Part shown: in pieces, positions 32,792-42,253 of the stretch
Position numbering within the stretch: position 1 is the first letter of the stretch
Layout: every line of letters starts with the position of its first letter
NCBI RefSeq assembly: GCF_008065155.1
Contig: NZ_CP042819.1
Location: 496,001 to 560,000 of the forward strand
Direction of reading: 5' to 3'
Length of the DNA: 64,000 nucleotides
From: Octadecabacter sp. SW4
GTDB taxonomy: Bacteria > Pseudomonadota > Alphaproteobacteria > Rhodobacterales > Rhodobacteraceae
The notes under the pieces: model-generated
Database searches by the model: none
What the model was told of the DNA's origin: nothing
Seen by the model: only the letters and a program-made list of their open reading frames with translations
Position numbers and translations under genes: made by a program

Positions 32792-35553
32792 TGGCCAAGC
32801 CGATCCAGCAGGGCAGGCACATGCACCTGATCCGACTTATAGTTGCCCGTCAGCACATGCATGATCAGGTTGACGCCAAAGCGTAGCGCGACCTCGCGCT
32901 GGCGTTCACCGGCCATGCCGCGGCCCACCGGCACAAGGCGATTGCCATTGGTATCTGTCGCCCATGCCGCGGCCCAGTCGTTGCCGCCGATCACAACAGG
33001 TGTGACGCCATCATTGAGGTCGCGAAACGGCATGCCTTCGACCTGCGCGGCATCGGGCGGCGCGGCCTCGACCCAGACGTCGCGCCCCGCATAGCGGCCC
33101 GGGAAATCCTGCAGCAGGTAAAAGGTGCGGGTCAGCACGTGGTCCGGCGGAATCGGTTCCAGCGGCGGAATGTCGAGCAAGCGCGCGATGGCCCGCAGGC
33201 GCTGCCCTTCGGGTGACGTTGACCCAAACCCCGCCAAATCCGCATCACGGGTATCAAACAGGATCATCCCGCCCGTGCGCAGATAGCGGTTCAGTTTGGC
33301 ATAGGCCTCGGCTGATGGCAGCGGTTGGTTTGCGGTAATCGGCCAGTAGAGGATCGGGAAAAATGCCAGTTCATCGGTTTCGATGTTGACGCCGATAGGC
33401 ATAGCCGGTTCGATCGAGGTGCGGCGGTAAAGCGTCTGCGACAATCCGTAAAGACCAGCCGCCGCGATATCATCGACCTGGGCATCCCCGGTGATGACAT
33501 GCGCCAAGACAACCTCGGTCAGTGACCCAAGTGCGAAACGATCATCGGTCTCTTGTGCCTGTCCGGTCTGGGGCAGCATGAGCGCGGCGGCGCAGATGAT
33601 GGCCGCCGCCTGTGCGCGCGGACCTGTCAGGCGGCCCGACAACAACAGCGAGGCGAGGATATCAATGACCAAGAGCGTCAGCGCCACGCCCAGCACCCAT
33701 CCCTTGAGAAGGGTCTGCGCCGTCACGGCCAGCCCTTCGATGGTGATGCGGGCGGGCCAGCGCATCGCCGCGAGTTCGGTTTCATCTGTCATGACATTCA
33801 CCGCAATCCTACGTTTGTCACCGGCATAAAGGCCGGGGGGCATATCGGCGCCAGGCACGCCAGTGGCCAGCCGTTCACCCGCGATACCGGGCAGGGTATC
33901 GGCTGGCAGGATCACGCCAAAGCCGTCGAGCACGTCTTCGGGCATCCATGTTGTGCCTGTCAACTCGGCGGCGTTTGCCGCGGCGGGGCGGGTCGAGACG
34001 GCCAGCCGTTCGAGCATTTGCACAAACAGGCCCGAGAGCGGCAGACTGCTCCATTCCGCATTCGCAGTGACATGAAACAGCACGATCTGGCCTGCACCGA
34101 CATCCTTGCGCGTGACCAGCGGCGTGCCGTCGCTGAGGGCGGCAATGACGCGATCAGAAAGCGTTGGATCGGGCTGGGCCATGACTTGGGCGGTGACGGT
34201 CACATCATCGGGAACGGCCAAGCCAAAGAACGGCGAGGTCTCGGCAAAGGGGGCCAGCGCCTTGGGTTCGCCCCAGCTCATCGCGCCGCCGATGCTGCGC
34301 CCACCCGAGCGCAGGCGCACCGGGAGCAGCGGGTCTTCTTCGGCGCGGCCAATGTCGGAGCCGGCAAGGCGCGGGCCGGCGAAACGCAGCAGCAAGCCAC
34401 CATTATCGAGCCATGTCAGCATGGCCTCCTGCTCTGGCGCGGTCAGCACGGCCACATCGGCCAGCACGATCACATCGGGGTTGGCCAGCAGGACGTCAGC
34501 CAGCGTTCCGTCGATCAGGTCGGCCGTCGGCACCAAGGCCTGATTGAGATAGTAGAGCGGCGACAGGAGTTCGAGCCCTTCACGGTCGCCGCCACCGGCG
34601 ATCAGCGCGACTTCGCGCCGCTGCAAGGCGTCGTCGGTCAGGGTCACGGCACCTGCCGATTGCACCCCGGCAATTTCGAAACGGGTGACACGGTTGCGCA
34701 ATTCCGGCGGCAAGGTCAGGCTGGCGCTGGCTTCGGCCGCGCCTGCATCCCAAGAGATGGGCAGGCTGGCCAACTGGCGTTCGACGCCGGATGGATCAGG
34801 GCCGATGGCAAGGATCAGCGCCTCGGCCGCGGTTGCGGCCGGAACGCGGGCGGCGCGCAGCACAACATCGCCATCCTGAAACCGTGCAGGGCGCAGGGTT
34901 GTGATGCTGCGTGGGCTTTCGAACACGGTGACGTTGCCGTGGGTTTCAAGCGCGGCGAGCAGGTCTTCGCGGCCGTCGCGCGCCAATCCGTCTGACATCC
35001 ACAAGCTGTCGAAATTACCGGTAAGCGTATCGGCAAAAGCCGCAACTGCTGCGGGATCGGGCGTGAAGGGCGCGGGTTTCAGCGCGGGCAGGCGCGCAGC
35101 GATGGCATCGGCGGCCTGAAATACGGGGCCTTCGGCGGGTAGGTCGGTGAGGGACACCAAAGCGACCGGCCTGCCGGCCTGCGTTGCATCGGAGAGGACC
35201 ACATCAAGGCGATCAACCCGGCGCTGCCAGTCGCGCGCGTCGGCCCATGTGCCATCAACCACCACCAGGAGCGGACCGCTGCCCGAGCGTTCGACTTGCG
35301 GGTTCAGCACCGGGCCGGCAAAGCCGATGATCACGCCTGCGATTGCCAGCAGGCGCAGCAGCAGCAACCACCACGGTGTGCGGGCGCTTTGGCTATCGCT
35401 GTCCGTGAGGCCAAGCAGCAGCGCGACACCCGGAAAACGCCGCCGGATCGGCGCGGGTGGGACGGCGCGCAGCAGCAGCCACAGCAGCGGCAGAATGATC
35501 AGCCCCAGAAGAATCCACGGCGCGGCAAAGCCCAAGGGTCCGATACTAAACAT
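32788..35553 (-). CDS. BatA-like membrane protein with C-terminal DUF4159
   Basis: 921 residues. The N-terminus has a BatA-type aerotolerance region (APWILLGLIILPLLWLLLR, RRRFPGVALLLGL, then a second helix). A degenerate vWA fold lacks the DxSxS metal motif (VVVDGTWAD). A long periplasmic GATase-like middle follows, another helix near residue 660, and a C-terminal DUF4159 domain (GLYGLSQTLYRRTSIEPAMP, FFPILYWPI, LRTGGMILFDTRDAD). The start at 35553 was chosen over 35616 because the longer version runs into an intergenic repeat. Such genes usually lie with moxR and DUF58. Confidence 0.87.
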   Translation of the reverse strand: MFSIGPLGFAAPWILLGLIILPLLWLLLRAVPPAPIRRRFPGVALLLGLTDSDSQSARTPWWLLLLRLLAIAGVIIGFAGPVLNPQVERSGSGPLLVVVDGTWADARDWQRRVDRLDVVLSDATQAGRPVALVSLTDLPAEGPVFQAADAIAARLPALKPAPFTPDPAAVAAFADTLTGNFDSLWMSDGLARDGREDLLAALETHGNVTVFESPRSITTLRPARFQDGDVVLRAARVPAATAAEALILAIGPDPSGVERQLASLPISWDAGAAEASASLTLPPELRNRVTRFEIAGVQSAGAVTLTDDALQRREVALIAGGGDREGLELLSPLYYLNQALVPTADLIDGTLADVLLANPDVIVLADVAVLTAPEQEAMLTWLDNGGLLLRFAGPRLAGSDIGRAEEDPLLPVRLRSGGRSIGGAMSWGEPKALAPFAETSPFFGLAVPDDVTVTAQVMAQPDPTLSDRVIAALSDGTPLVTRKDVGAGQIVLFHVTANAEWSSLPLSGLFVQMLERLAVSTRPAAANAAELTGTTWMPEDVLDGFGVILPADTLPGIAGERLATGVPGADMPPGLYAGDKRRIAVNVMTDETELAAMRWPARITIEGLAVTAQTLLKGWVLGVALTLLVIDILASLLLSGRLTGPRAQAAAIICAAALMLPQTGQAQETDDRFALGSLTEVVLAHVITGDAQVDDIAAAGLYGLSQTLYRRTSIEPAMPIGVNIETDELAFFPILYWPITANQPLPSAEAYAKLNRYLRTGGMILFDTRDADLAGFGSTSPEGQRLRAIARLLDIPPLEPIPPDHVLTRTFYLLQDFPGRYAGRDVWVEAAPPDAAQVEGMPFRDLNDGVTPVVIGGNDWAAAWATDTNGNRLVPVGRGMAGERQREVALRFGVNLIMHVLTGNYKSDQVHVPALLDRLGQ

Positions 35554-35580
35554 AAGGTTTTCCGCCTGTGGCGGCCCGCC

Positions 35581-35623
35581 GGGGCGCTGCCCCGGACCCC
35601 GGAGTTGTATGGCCAAGATGAAG
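35581..35623 (+). repeat. Dispersed intergenic element, copy A
   Basis: A GC hairpin (GGGGCGCTGCCCC) is followed by CCGGAGTTGTATGGCCAAG and ATGAAG. It lies between the DUF58 stop (35635) and the DUF4159-gene start (35553), antisense to both. Same family as copies near 40116, 45208, 52304 and 59640. Confidence 0.75.
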
Positions 35624-35634
35624 TTGGTTGCGGG

Positions 35635-36507
35635 TCATGCTTTGCGCTCCAGCGCGCCGTAAATCCACAAGAGGGCGGCGGCGGCGCTTTGCCCGGTGTG
35701 ATGGGTTGTGAACTGCCAGCCGGTGATGCGCGCGAGATGGGCAAGGTGGTCTTTGCGCGCGGCAAGCCGGTCGAGGTATTGCTGTTTCAGATCGCCAGCG
35801 TGCAGGGTTTCGTGGCGCATGGCCCCTGTCATGCTTTCGAAAATGGTGCGCCCGTCAAAGGGGAAGGCTTCTTCTTGCGGGTCAAGGATTTGCACCAACG
35901 CGCCGCGCACGCCGCGATCTGCGGCTTGCAGCAGCGCGGTTTCGGTGGCCGAGATATCCCCCAGAAAATCCGAAATGAACAGCGCGCGCGAGTGGGGCAG
36001 CATGCCTTGGGCCTCGGGGGTGCCGTAATCAGAGCTGTCGTCCTGGGACAGAAGCGCAGCGAGTTTGTTAAGTTGTGTTTCGCCACCGCGCGGGGGCAGG
36101 CGCAGGCCGGTGAGGCCGACCCGTTCGCCGCCCCGGATCAGCAGGATCGCGCTGGCCAGACCAAGGGCGCGGGCGCGGGCGGATTTGCTGGGCAGGTCAC
36201 TGGTGGACGCAAACCCCATCGACGCGCCCTGATCGACCCAAAGGATCACGCTTTGCGCGATCTGCCACTCTTTTTCCTGCACGAAGGGCGCATCGGCCCG
36301 CGCAGAGCGGCGCCAGTCAATCGCGCGCGCGGCGTCATGGCTTTGCGCGGGGCGGAACTGCCAGAAGGTATCGCCCAGACCGGCGCGCCGCCGCCCGTGT
36401 TCGCCGAGCAGAACCGTGCTGGCCAGATGCTCGGCCTCGGCCAGAAGGGCGGGCAGGGGACTGGCGAGCGTTTCCGCCCCTGCGCGAAGATCGCCGGACA
36501 GGGTCAT
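35635..36507 (-). CDS. DUF58 domain protein
   Basis: 290 residues. The DUF58 signature is seen in RRAGLGDTFWQFRPAQ and AIDWRRSARADAPFVQEKEW. It is followed by a vWA-like fold with a degenerate metal motif (LWVDQGASM) and ALFISDFLGD. DUF58 proteins are partners of MoxR ATPases and are thought to act in assembly or activation of envelope or metallo-enzymes. It overlaps moxR by four bases (ATGA) and is second in the operon. Confidence 0.93.
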   Translation of the reverse strand: MTLSGDLRAGAETLASPLPALLAEAEHLASTVLLGEHGRRRAGLGDTFWQFRPAQSHDAARAIDWRRSARADAPFVQEKEWQIAQSVILWVDQGASMGFASTSDLPSKSARARALGLASAILLIRGGERVGLTGLRLPPRGGETQLNKLAALLSQDDSSDYGTPEAQGMLPHSRALFISDFLGDISATETALLQAADRGVRGALVQILDPQEEAFPFDGRTIFESMTGAMRHETLHAGDLKQQYLDRLAARKDHLAHLARITGWQFTTHHTGQSAAAALLWIYGALERKA

Positions 36508-37508
36508 GCGGCTTTGGTGACTGTCGTGATTTGCGCTGCGACCTGATCAATCACGTCCGCCACCGTTTCGCCGCGGGCGCGGGCCGCAAATGTCAGCGCC
36601 ATGCGGTGGGTCAGCACAGGTGCTGCCATGCGGCGCACGTCTTCGGCAGAAGGTGCAAGGCGGCCATCGAGCAGGGCTTCGGCGCGCACCGTCAGCATCA
36701 GGGCTTGGGCCGCGCGGGGGCCGGGGCCCCAGCTGACATTCTGGCGCACCGTTTCGGGGGCGGTCTCATCATCGGGGCGGCAGGCGCGCACCAGATCAAG
36801 GATCATTTCAACGATTGCGTCGCCCACGGGCATCCGGCGCAGCAGGGTTTGCGCGGCCAGTAATTCGTCGGCGGTAAAGACGGCACTTGCCTCTTCTTCG
36901 GCGATACCAGTGGTGGCGATCAGGATGTCACGTTCGGTGCCGCGATCAGGGTAGGGCACGTCGATCTGAACTAGAAAACGGTCAAGCTGGGCCTCGGGCA
37001 GGGGATAGGTGCCTTCCTGTTCGATCGGGTTCTGCGTGGCAAGCACATGGAACGGGCGGCCAAGCGGGCGGTGTTCCCCGGCAATCGTGACCTCGCGTTC
37101 CTGCATGGCTTGTAGCAGTGCGGACTGGGTGCGCGGGCTGGCGCGGTTGATCTCGTCCGCCATCAGTAGCTGGCAGAACACCGGCCCTTCGATAAAGCGG
37201 AAGGTGCGGGCGCCATCGACAGCGGTTTCCAACACTTCGGAACCAAGGATATCGGCCGGCATCAGGTCGGGCGTGAACTGAATGCGGTTGCCCGACAGGC
37301 CCATCACGGTGGAAAGCGTATCGACGAGCCGCGTTTTGCCAAGGCCGGGAAGGCCGACAAGCAGCGCGTGCCCACCGCACATCAGCGCGGCAAGCGTCAG
37401 GTCAACGACACTGTCCTGTCCGATGAACCGCTTGGCGATACTGCTGCGCGCCTCGGCCAATTTGGCACCAAGCGCCTCGATCTCTGCGACAAGCTCGTTT
37501 CCGGCCAT
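36504..37508 (-). CDS. moxR: MoxR-family AAA+ ATPase
   Basis: 334 residues. Walker A GLPGLGKTRLV, Walker B in LLMADEINRASPRTQ, the sensor region ATQNPIEQEGTYPLPEAQLDRF (all typical of MoxR), and a C-terminal lid domain. The start at 37508 is preceded by AGGAGTGATTGCC; a longer frame to 37631 lacks a ribosome site. It acts as a chaperone-like ATPase with DUF58 and vWA proteins and is first of the four-gene operon ending at 30719. It faces the DUF1285 gene across 62 bases. Confidence 0.94.
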   Translation of the reverse strand: MAGNELVAEIEALGAKLAEARSSIAKRFIGQDSVVDLTLAALMCGGHALLVGLPGLGKTRLVDTLSTVMGLSGNRIQFTPDLMPADILGSEVLETAVDGARTFRFIEGPVFCQLLMADEINRASPRTQSALLQAMQEREVTIAGEHRPLGRPFHVLATQNPIEQEGTYPLPEAQLDRFLVQIDVPYPDRGTERDILIATTGIAEEEASAVFTADELLAAQTLLRRMPVGDAIVEMILDLVRACRPDDETAPETVRQNVSWGPGPRAAQALMLTVRAEALLDGRLAPSAEDVRRMAAPVLTHRMALTFAARARGETVADVIDQVAAQITTVTKAA

Positions 37509-37570
37509 GGCAATCACTCCTGCTGATCTGTAACCTGTTCCTATCAGACCAGATATCGCAGGCGACCCCA

Positions 37571-38164
37571 ATGGCAAAAACAATCTCAGGTGACAATGGC
37601 GTGAACGTTTCGGCGGAAAGTCTCGCATCATCGGCGCGGGCGGCCAGTAAAAAGGGGTTGCCGCCAGTGCATTTGTGGAATCCGCCGTTTTGTGGCGACC
37701 TTGATATGCGGATCGCGCGGGACGGAACGTGGTTTTATCTTGGCACGCCGATCGGCCGCCCCGAGCTGGTGCGGCTGTTTTCGACGATTCTGCGACGCGA
37801 TGGTGACGACTATTTTCTGGTGACGCCGGTCGAAAAGGTTGGAATCACCGTCGACGATGCCCCCTTTGTGGCCGTTGATTTCGAAAGGGTCGGCGAGGCA
37901 CTGCGATTTGAGACAAATGTCGGCGATTTTGTTGATGCGGGGCCGGATCATCCCATCCGGGTGGTACGCGACCCTACGACGGGCGAACCTGCGCCCTATG
38001 TGCATGTGCGCGCGAACCTTGAAGCCCTGATTGACCGCAAATCGTTTTATCGCCTTGTGGAACTGGGTGAAGTTGACGCAGTTGATGGTATCGACTGGTT
38101 CGGTTTGCGGTCGGGGGGGGAGTTTTTTGCGGTAATCCCTGCGGCGGACCTGCCAGATGCCTAA
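37571..38164 (+). CDS. DUF1285 family protein
   Basis: 197 residues. Matches DUF1285: LPPVHLWNPPFCGDLDMRIARDGTWFYLGTPIGRPELVRLFSTILRRDGDDYFLVTPVEKVGI is the conserved core (only key parts are diagnostic: GDLDMRI, GTPIGRPELVRLFS, LVTPVEK). It is soluble, about 200 residues, and of unknown function. In Rhodobacteraceae it often lies next to moxR, as here. It ends eight bases inside the hydroxypyruvate isomerase gene, so translation of the two is coupled. Confidence 0.88.
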   Translation: MAKTISGDNGVNVSAESLASSARAASKKGLPPVHLWNPPFCGDLDMRIARDGTWFYLGTPIGRPELVRLFSTILRRDGDDYFLVTPVEKVGITVDDAPFVAVDFERVGEALRFETNVGDFVDAGPDHPIRVVRDPTTGEPAPYVHVRANLEALIDRKSFYRLVELGEVDAVDGIDWFGLRSGGEFFAVIPAADLPDA

Positions 38165-38918
38165 GGTCTGCGCAAACCTGACGTGGTTGTTTACCGAACT
38201 GCCGATGATCGCGCGGCCCCATGCCGCCGCGCAGGCCGGGTTTGGCGCGGTCGAAGTGTTATTTCCTTACGATGAAAACGCGGCCGACTTGGGCAATGCG
38301 ATTGCACAGGCTGGCGTGGAACTGGCGTTGATCAACTGCCCGCCGCCCAATTATGCCGATCCACACGGGCCGCGCGGATTTGCCGCCGTGCCGGGTGAAC
38401 AGGCGCGGTTTCAACAGGCCTTCCGTCGGGCGCTGCGTTATGCGGGGGCGCTGGGCGCACAGCGGGTGCATATCATGGCCGGGGTGGCCGAAGGGGCCGA
38501 GGCGCGGCAGATTTTCATCGAAAATCTGCGCTGGGCTGCCGAATTTGCGCCAAAACAAGCGCTGACCATCGAGCCGATCAATAGGATTGACATGCCGGGG
38601 TATTTCCTGTGCGATTACGATCAAGCTGCTGACATCCTGAGAGAGGTCGCGGTGAACAATCTTCACCTGCAATTTGACGCCTACCATGCCCACCGGATCA
38701 CAGGTGATGTCATTGGAACATGGGAAAAAACCGGCCACCTTGTGCGCCATGTGCAGGTTGCGGGCTTTCCCGGTCGGCACGAGCCAGTGGGTAGCGACAT
38801 TGATTATAAAGCGTTTTTCGCGTGTTTGCGCAGGGATGGATATGACGGTTGGATCAGCGGCGAATATACGCCAGCGGGTGACACGGGCGCGGGTTTGGAG
38901 TGGCTGAAAACATGCTGA
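38157..38918 (+). CDS. hyi: Hydroxypyruvate isomerase
   Basis: 253 residues of the xylose-isomerase-like TIM-barrel family; it interconverts hydroxypyruvate and tartronate semialdehyde in glyoxylate metabolism. Active-site pieces seen: LTIEPINRIDMPGYFL (catalytic Glu), LQFDAYHAHR (Asp and His), QVAGFPGRHEP, and GEYTPAG near the C-terminus (second catalytic Glu). Length and motif order fit Hyi rather than other barrel isomerases. Its 5' end overlaps the DUF1285 stop. The glycolate oxidase operon lies about 10 kb upstream and could feed the same pathway. Confidence 0.88.
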   Translation: MPKVCANLTWLFTELPMIARPHAAAQAGFGAVEVLFPYDENAADLGNAIAQAGVELALINCPPPNYADPHGPRGFAAVPGEQARFQQAFRRALRYAGALGAQRVHIMAGVAEGAEARQIFIENLRWAAEFAPKQALTIEPINRIDMPGYFLCDYDQAADILREVAVNNLHLQFDAYHAHRITGDVIGTWEKTGHLVRHVQVAGFPGRHEPVGSDIDYKAFFACLRRDGYDGWISGEYTPAGDTGAGLEWLKTC

Positions 38919-38978
38919 CACAATGCTGTCAGCAGCGGTATGTCACAAACTGCGTATCGACATGCAAAGGAGAGACCC

Positions 38979-39350
38979 ATGACCGATATGCCAACAGTTG
39001 TCTGGACCGAAATTCCAGTAAGTGACCTTGATGCCGCCACGGCGTTCTATAGCGAAGTTTTCGGCTGGAAGACCCTGCGGGTCGATGAAGGCCCGAACCC
39101 GATTGTGAACTTTACCAGTGATATGTCGGGTGTGTCGGGCCATCTTTATCCCGGCACGCCAGCCAGTGGGAACGGGCCGACCATTCACCTGGCCTTGCCC
39201 GACGCGATCGAGGCAGGTGCCGCACGGGCGCAAAAGGCGGGCGCGACCCTGTTGGGGCCGGTGATTGCGATCCCGCCGGGCCGTTTCCAATATGCAACGG
39301 ACCCTGACGGCAATTCGATCGGCTTGTTCGAGCCAGCCCAAGCGACATGA
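38979..39350 (+). CDS. VOC (glyoxalase/bleomycin-resistance fold) family protein
   Basis: 123 residues, a single two-lobed VOC module: VVWTEIPVSDLDAATAFYSEVFGWK at the start, then TIHLALPD and the ending FQYATDPDGNSIGLFE. The two metal-site positions are not clear (E in TEIPVSD and E in GLFEP are candidates). The start at 38979 follows AAAGGAGAGACCC. It overlaps the next regulator gene by four bases, so they are coupled. The substrate is unknown; such proteins with YafY-type neighbours are common. Confidence 0.87.
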   Translation: MTDMPTVVWTEIPVSDLDAATAFYSEVFGWKTLRVDEGPNPIVNFTSDMSGVSGHLYPGTPASGNGPTIHLALPDAIEAGAARAQKAGATLLGPVIAIPPGRFQYATDPDGNSIGLFEPAQAT

Positions 39351-40039
39351 GGCGCGCCGACCGCCTTTTTCAGATCGTGCAGTATCTGCGGGGCGGTCGG
39401 CTGACCACGGCGGCGCGTCTGGCTAAACAGCTTGAGGTGACAAAGCGGACCGTTTACCGCGATATCGCTGATCTGATCGGTTCAGGCGTGCCGATCGAGG
39501 GCGAAGCAGGCGTTGGCTATGTCATGCGCGCCGGATACGAGGTGCCGCCGCTGATGTTCACCGAGGATGAAATTGTCGCGCTGGTCGCGGGTGCGAAACT
39601 GATCCGTGCCTGGGGCGGGGCCAATATGGCGGCTGGCGCCGAGGAAGCCTTGATCAAGATTGCCGCCGTTCTGCCCGAAGGCGCGCGTGCGCGAGCAGAG
39701 GCGGTAAAAATCAAGGCCTTTACGATGTCGGAAATGACCGACGATCTGCGCGCGATGATTGATCGGGTCGAGGCCGCCGCGGAGGGCAATATTCGTCTGG
39801 ATATTGATTATGCCGACGAAGGTGGCGCGACCAGTCAGCGTGTCGTGCGCCCGCTTGGCCTTTGGTTTTGGGGGAAGACATGGACGATGGTGGGCTGGTG
39901 TGAAAAACGCACTGATTTCCGCATGTTCCGGCTGGACCGGATTTCCGGGATGAGCGATGCCGGTTCGTTCAAGCCCCAGCGCGGCCAGACCCTGCGTGAT
40001 TTCTATGCCGATGAAACCCGCCGCAGCCGCCCAAAATGA
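39347..40039 (+). CDS. HTH/WYL-domain transcriptional regulator (YafY type)
   Basis: 230 residues. The N-terminal HTH_11 winged helix is seen in RADRLFQIVQYLRGGRLTTAARLAKQL and VTKRTVYRDIADL. A linker PPLMFTEDEIVALVAGAKLI follows, then a WYL-type domain with VVRPLGLWFWGKTWTMVGWCEKRTDFRMFRLDRI (W-x-L replaced by variants, as often). WYL domains sense nucleotides or other small ligands. It is coupled to the VOC gene by ATGA overlap and may regulate it. Confidence 0.9.
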   Translation: MRRADRLFQIVQYLRGGRLTTAARLAKQLEVTKRTVYRDIADLIGSGVPIEGEAGVGYVMRAGYEVPPLMFTEDEIVALVAGAKLIRAWGGANMAAGAEEALIKIAAVLPEGARARAEAVKIKAFTMSEMTDDLRAMIDRVEAAAEGNIRLDIDYADEGGATSQRVVRPLGLWFWGKTWTMVGWCEKRTDFRMFRLDRISGMSDAGSFKPQRGQTLRDFYADETRRSRPK

Positions 40040-40115
40040 GGCGCTGCCGCGCCGCTGTTTTTTTGGGTGTGGCAAGTGATCCGTGTCCCGCCGAAGGGTC
40101 GATGGTGGTGGTGTC

Positions 40116-40151
40116 GGAGCCTCCGGCGGGAGTGTTTGGGCCAAGATGAAG
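40116..40151 (+). repeat. Dispersed intergenic element, copy B
   Basis: GGAGCCTCCGGCGGGAGTGT followed by TTGGGCCAAGATGAAG, between the WYL gene stop (40039) and the convergent vWA gene stop (40166). GGAGCCTCC forms a short hairpin, like the hairpins preceding copies A and C. Confidence 0.75.
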
Positions 40152-40165
40152 CTGGGAGTTTGCCC

Positions 40166-42253
40166 CTAGTTTCCTGACAGGCTTTTGGCCAGTCGCATCA
40201 GTTGCACAGCTTCGGTGCGATAACCGAAGGGGTCGTCGCCACGATTGGCATTGGCCAAAGCGATGGCGTCCGCATAGGTCCAGTCGCCAAGGTAGGTGCC
40301 GCCCTGAAGCAATTGCCCGAAACCGGCGATGGCGGCAGCAAATTGTGCCTCGTTCGTGCCGGAGGTAGTGGTGATCGCTGTTTCGATCAACTGGCTTTCG
40401 CCCGCGCCCGGTTCTTTGTAGCGCAGGCGCAGGAAGCCCAGTTCGCCGCTGTCGTCGGCTGCGGCTGTGGGCTGATAGCGCAGGGGATCGCTGAGGATAG
40501 CGGGCGAGCCGACGGGCGTGATTTCATAGATGGCCGTGACCGTGTGGCCCGCGCCGAGTTCGCCTGCATCCACTGCGTCGTTGTTGAAATCCTCGCGTCG
40601 CAGCGCACGGGTTTCATAGCCGATCAGCCGGTATTCGGCGACTGTTGCAGGATTGAATTCCACCTGGATCTTCACGTCGTTGGCGATCGGGAACAGCGCA
40701 CCGGTCAGGTTGTCGACCAGCACCTTTTGCGCTTCGCTCAGGGTGTCGATATAGGCCGCCGTGCCGTTGCCGTTCTGCGCCAGCGTTTGCATGATTTCAT
40801 CGTCCAGATTGCCGCGCCCGAAGCCGAGCACCGACAGGTATGTGCCGCTGTCACGCTGATCGGCGATGAAGCGCTCCAGCCCGCGCGGATCGGACAGGCC
40901 GACGTTGAAATCGCCGTCCGTGGCAAGGATCACGCGGCTGACTTCGCCGTTCGCGGCCATCGTGGCGGCGGTCGCATAGGCCTGTTCCAGCCCGCCCTGG
41001 CCGTTGGTGCCGCCCCCTGCGGCGAGGGCGTTGAGTGCGGCGAGGATCGTGGCGCTGTCGGACGCGGGGGTCGGTGCGAGAACCTGCCCGGCCGATCCGG
41101 CATAGGTGACGATGGCCACTTCATCCTGTGGGCGCAACTGGTCGAGCATCAGCCGGAACGATTGTTTCAGCAGCGGCAGTTTGGCCGCATCATTCATCGA
41201 TCCCGATGTGTCGATCAGGAACACGAGGTTCAGCGGCGGGCGGTCGTCGCGCGCGGGCATCCTGCCCTGGATCGCGATCTGCACCAGTTGCGTGTCGGCG
41301 TTCCACGGGGTTTCAAAGACGTTGACGGTGGGGCGGAACGGGGCTTCGCCCGCTTCGGGGGCCGCGTAGTCATAAGGGAAATAGTTGATCATTTCCTCGA
41401 TGCGAATGGAGCCCGGCGGTGGAAGTTGCCCGCGCATGAGGGAGGAGCGCAGGACCGCATAGCTGGCGGTGTCCACGTCGATGGAAAACGTCGAAACGGG
41501 GGTTTCGGCGGTGATGCGCAGGGGGTTGGTGTAGGCATTGGCAAAGGCCTCGGTATCGGGTTCGGGTTGCGCCTCGTCACCGAAACCGACCGCAGCCGTG
41601 TCTTGTGGGCTGGACGCAACGCGGGGCGCGACGGCGGCCATATCGGCCATGCCGTCTGCGGGCGCCGTGCGAATACGGCCCAGGTCCTGCGAACTTAATT
41701 CGACGGTGGGGGATAGGGTTAGCATTTCAGCGGGTGCTTCTTCGCGCTCGGCAGTGATCGCGGGCGGCATGAGTGCGCCGTCGTCAATGGCCAGGTCTGT
41801 TGCATTGGGTGCTGGGGACATGACGATGGTATCGGAATCCTCCGCCACTGTGCCGCCAAATTCGGACACAACAGGGTCATCTTCGGCGTCAATCGTCGGG
41901 GTCGGCGCGACCTTGGTCTCGCCAAGTTCGCTGACGGTCGGTTGTCCGCTTGGCAGGTTGATCAGATCGCGCCCTTGCGGGGTCAGCACGAGGACGCCGA
42001 AGGCGACGATCGCGGTGGTGACGGTCAGCCCGCCTTTGGTGGTCAGTTTGGTCAGCATGGTTTTCACTCCTGTCCAGAGGGATGATCCCTCGGTTACAGG
42101 GGTATGACGGGTGGCATTGCGCGATCCTTGGAGGGCGGCGAAATTTTCGCGCGCCAAGGCCATGTCGGCGGCGCGGCGCGCGGCATCGGGCGTGGGCGTT
42201 GCGGCGTCCATCGCGGCTTTCAGATCATCAAAGTCGTCGTTGCGGGCACTCAT
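40166..42253 (-). CDS. Membrane vWA protein (YfbK type), possible partner of ECF sigma factor
   Basis: 695 residues. A cytoplasmic N-terminal part of about 70 residues (ARRAADMALARENFAALQ) precedes one transmembrane helix (GGLTVTTAIVAFGVLVL). An acidic, Pro-rich periplasmic linker follows, then a YfbK N-terminal domain (FSIDVDTASYAVLRSSL), a vWA domain with complete metal motif (FLIDTSGSMND and ATDGDFNVG), and a DUF3520-type tail ending in LAKSLSGN. It overlaps the sigma factor gene by four bases. The layout of cytoplasmic tail, helix and periplasmic sensor resembles an anti-sigma factor; that role is inference. Confidence 0.88.
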   Translation of the reverse strand: MSARNDDFDDLKAAMDAATPTPDAARRAADMALARENFAALQGSRNATRHTPVTEGSSLWTGVKTMLTKLTTKGGLTVTTAIVAFGVLVLTPQGRDLINLPSGQPTVSELGETKVAPTPTIDAEDDPVVSEFGGTVAEDSDTIVMSPAPNATDLAIDDGALMPPAITAEREEAPAEMLTLSPTVELSSQDLGRIRTAPADGMADMAAVAPRVASSPQDTAAVGFGDEAQPEPDTEAFANAYTNPLRITAETPVSTFSIDVDTASYAVLRSSLMRGQLPPPGSIRIEEMINYFPYDYAAPEAGEAPFRPTVNVFETPWNADTQLVQIAIQGRMPARDDRPPLNLVFLIDTSGSMNDAAKLPLLKQSFRLMLDQLRPQDEVAIVTYAGSAGQVLAPTPASDSATILAALNALAAGGGTNGQGGLEQAYATAATMAANGEVSRVILATDGDFNVGLSDPRGLERFIADQRDSGTYLSVLGFGRGNLDDEIMQTLAQNGNGTAAYIDTLSEAQKVLVDNLTGALFPIANDVKIQVEFNPATVAEYRLIGYETRALRREDFNNDAVDAGELGAGHTVTAIYEITPVGSPAILSDPLRYQPTAAADDSGELGFLRLRYKEPGAGESQLIETAITTTSGTNEAQFAAAIAGFGQLLQGGTYLGDWTYADAIALANANRGDDPFGYRTEAVQLMRLAKSLSGN

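Noticed and set aside
31259..34995. Two long plus-strand open frames opposite the vWA and DUF4159 genes
   Set aside because: Both are antisense to well-supported genes with motifs; composition is His/Gly/Arg-rich, as expected from reverse reading of GC-rich genes.
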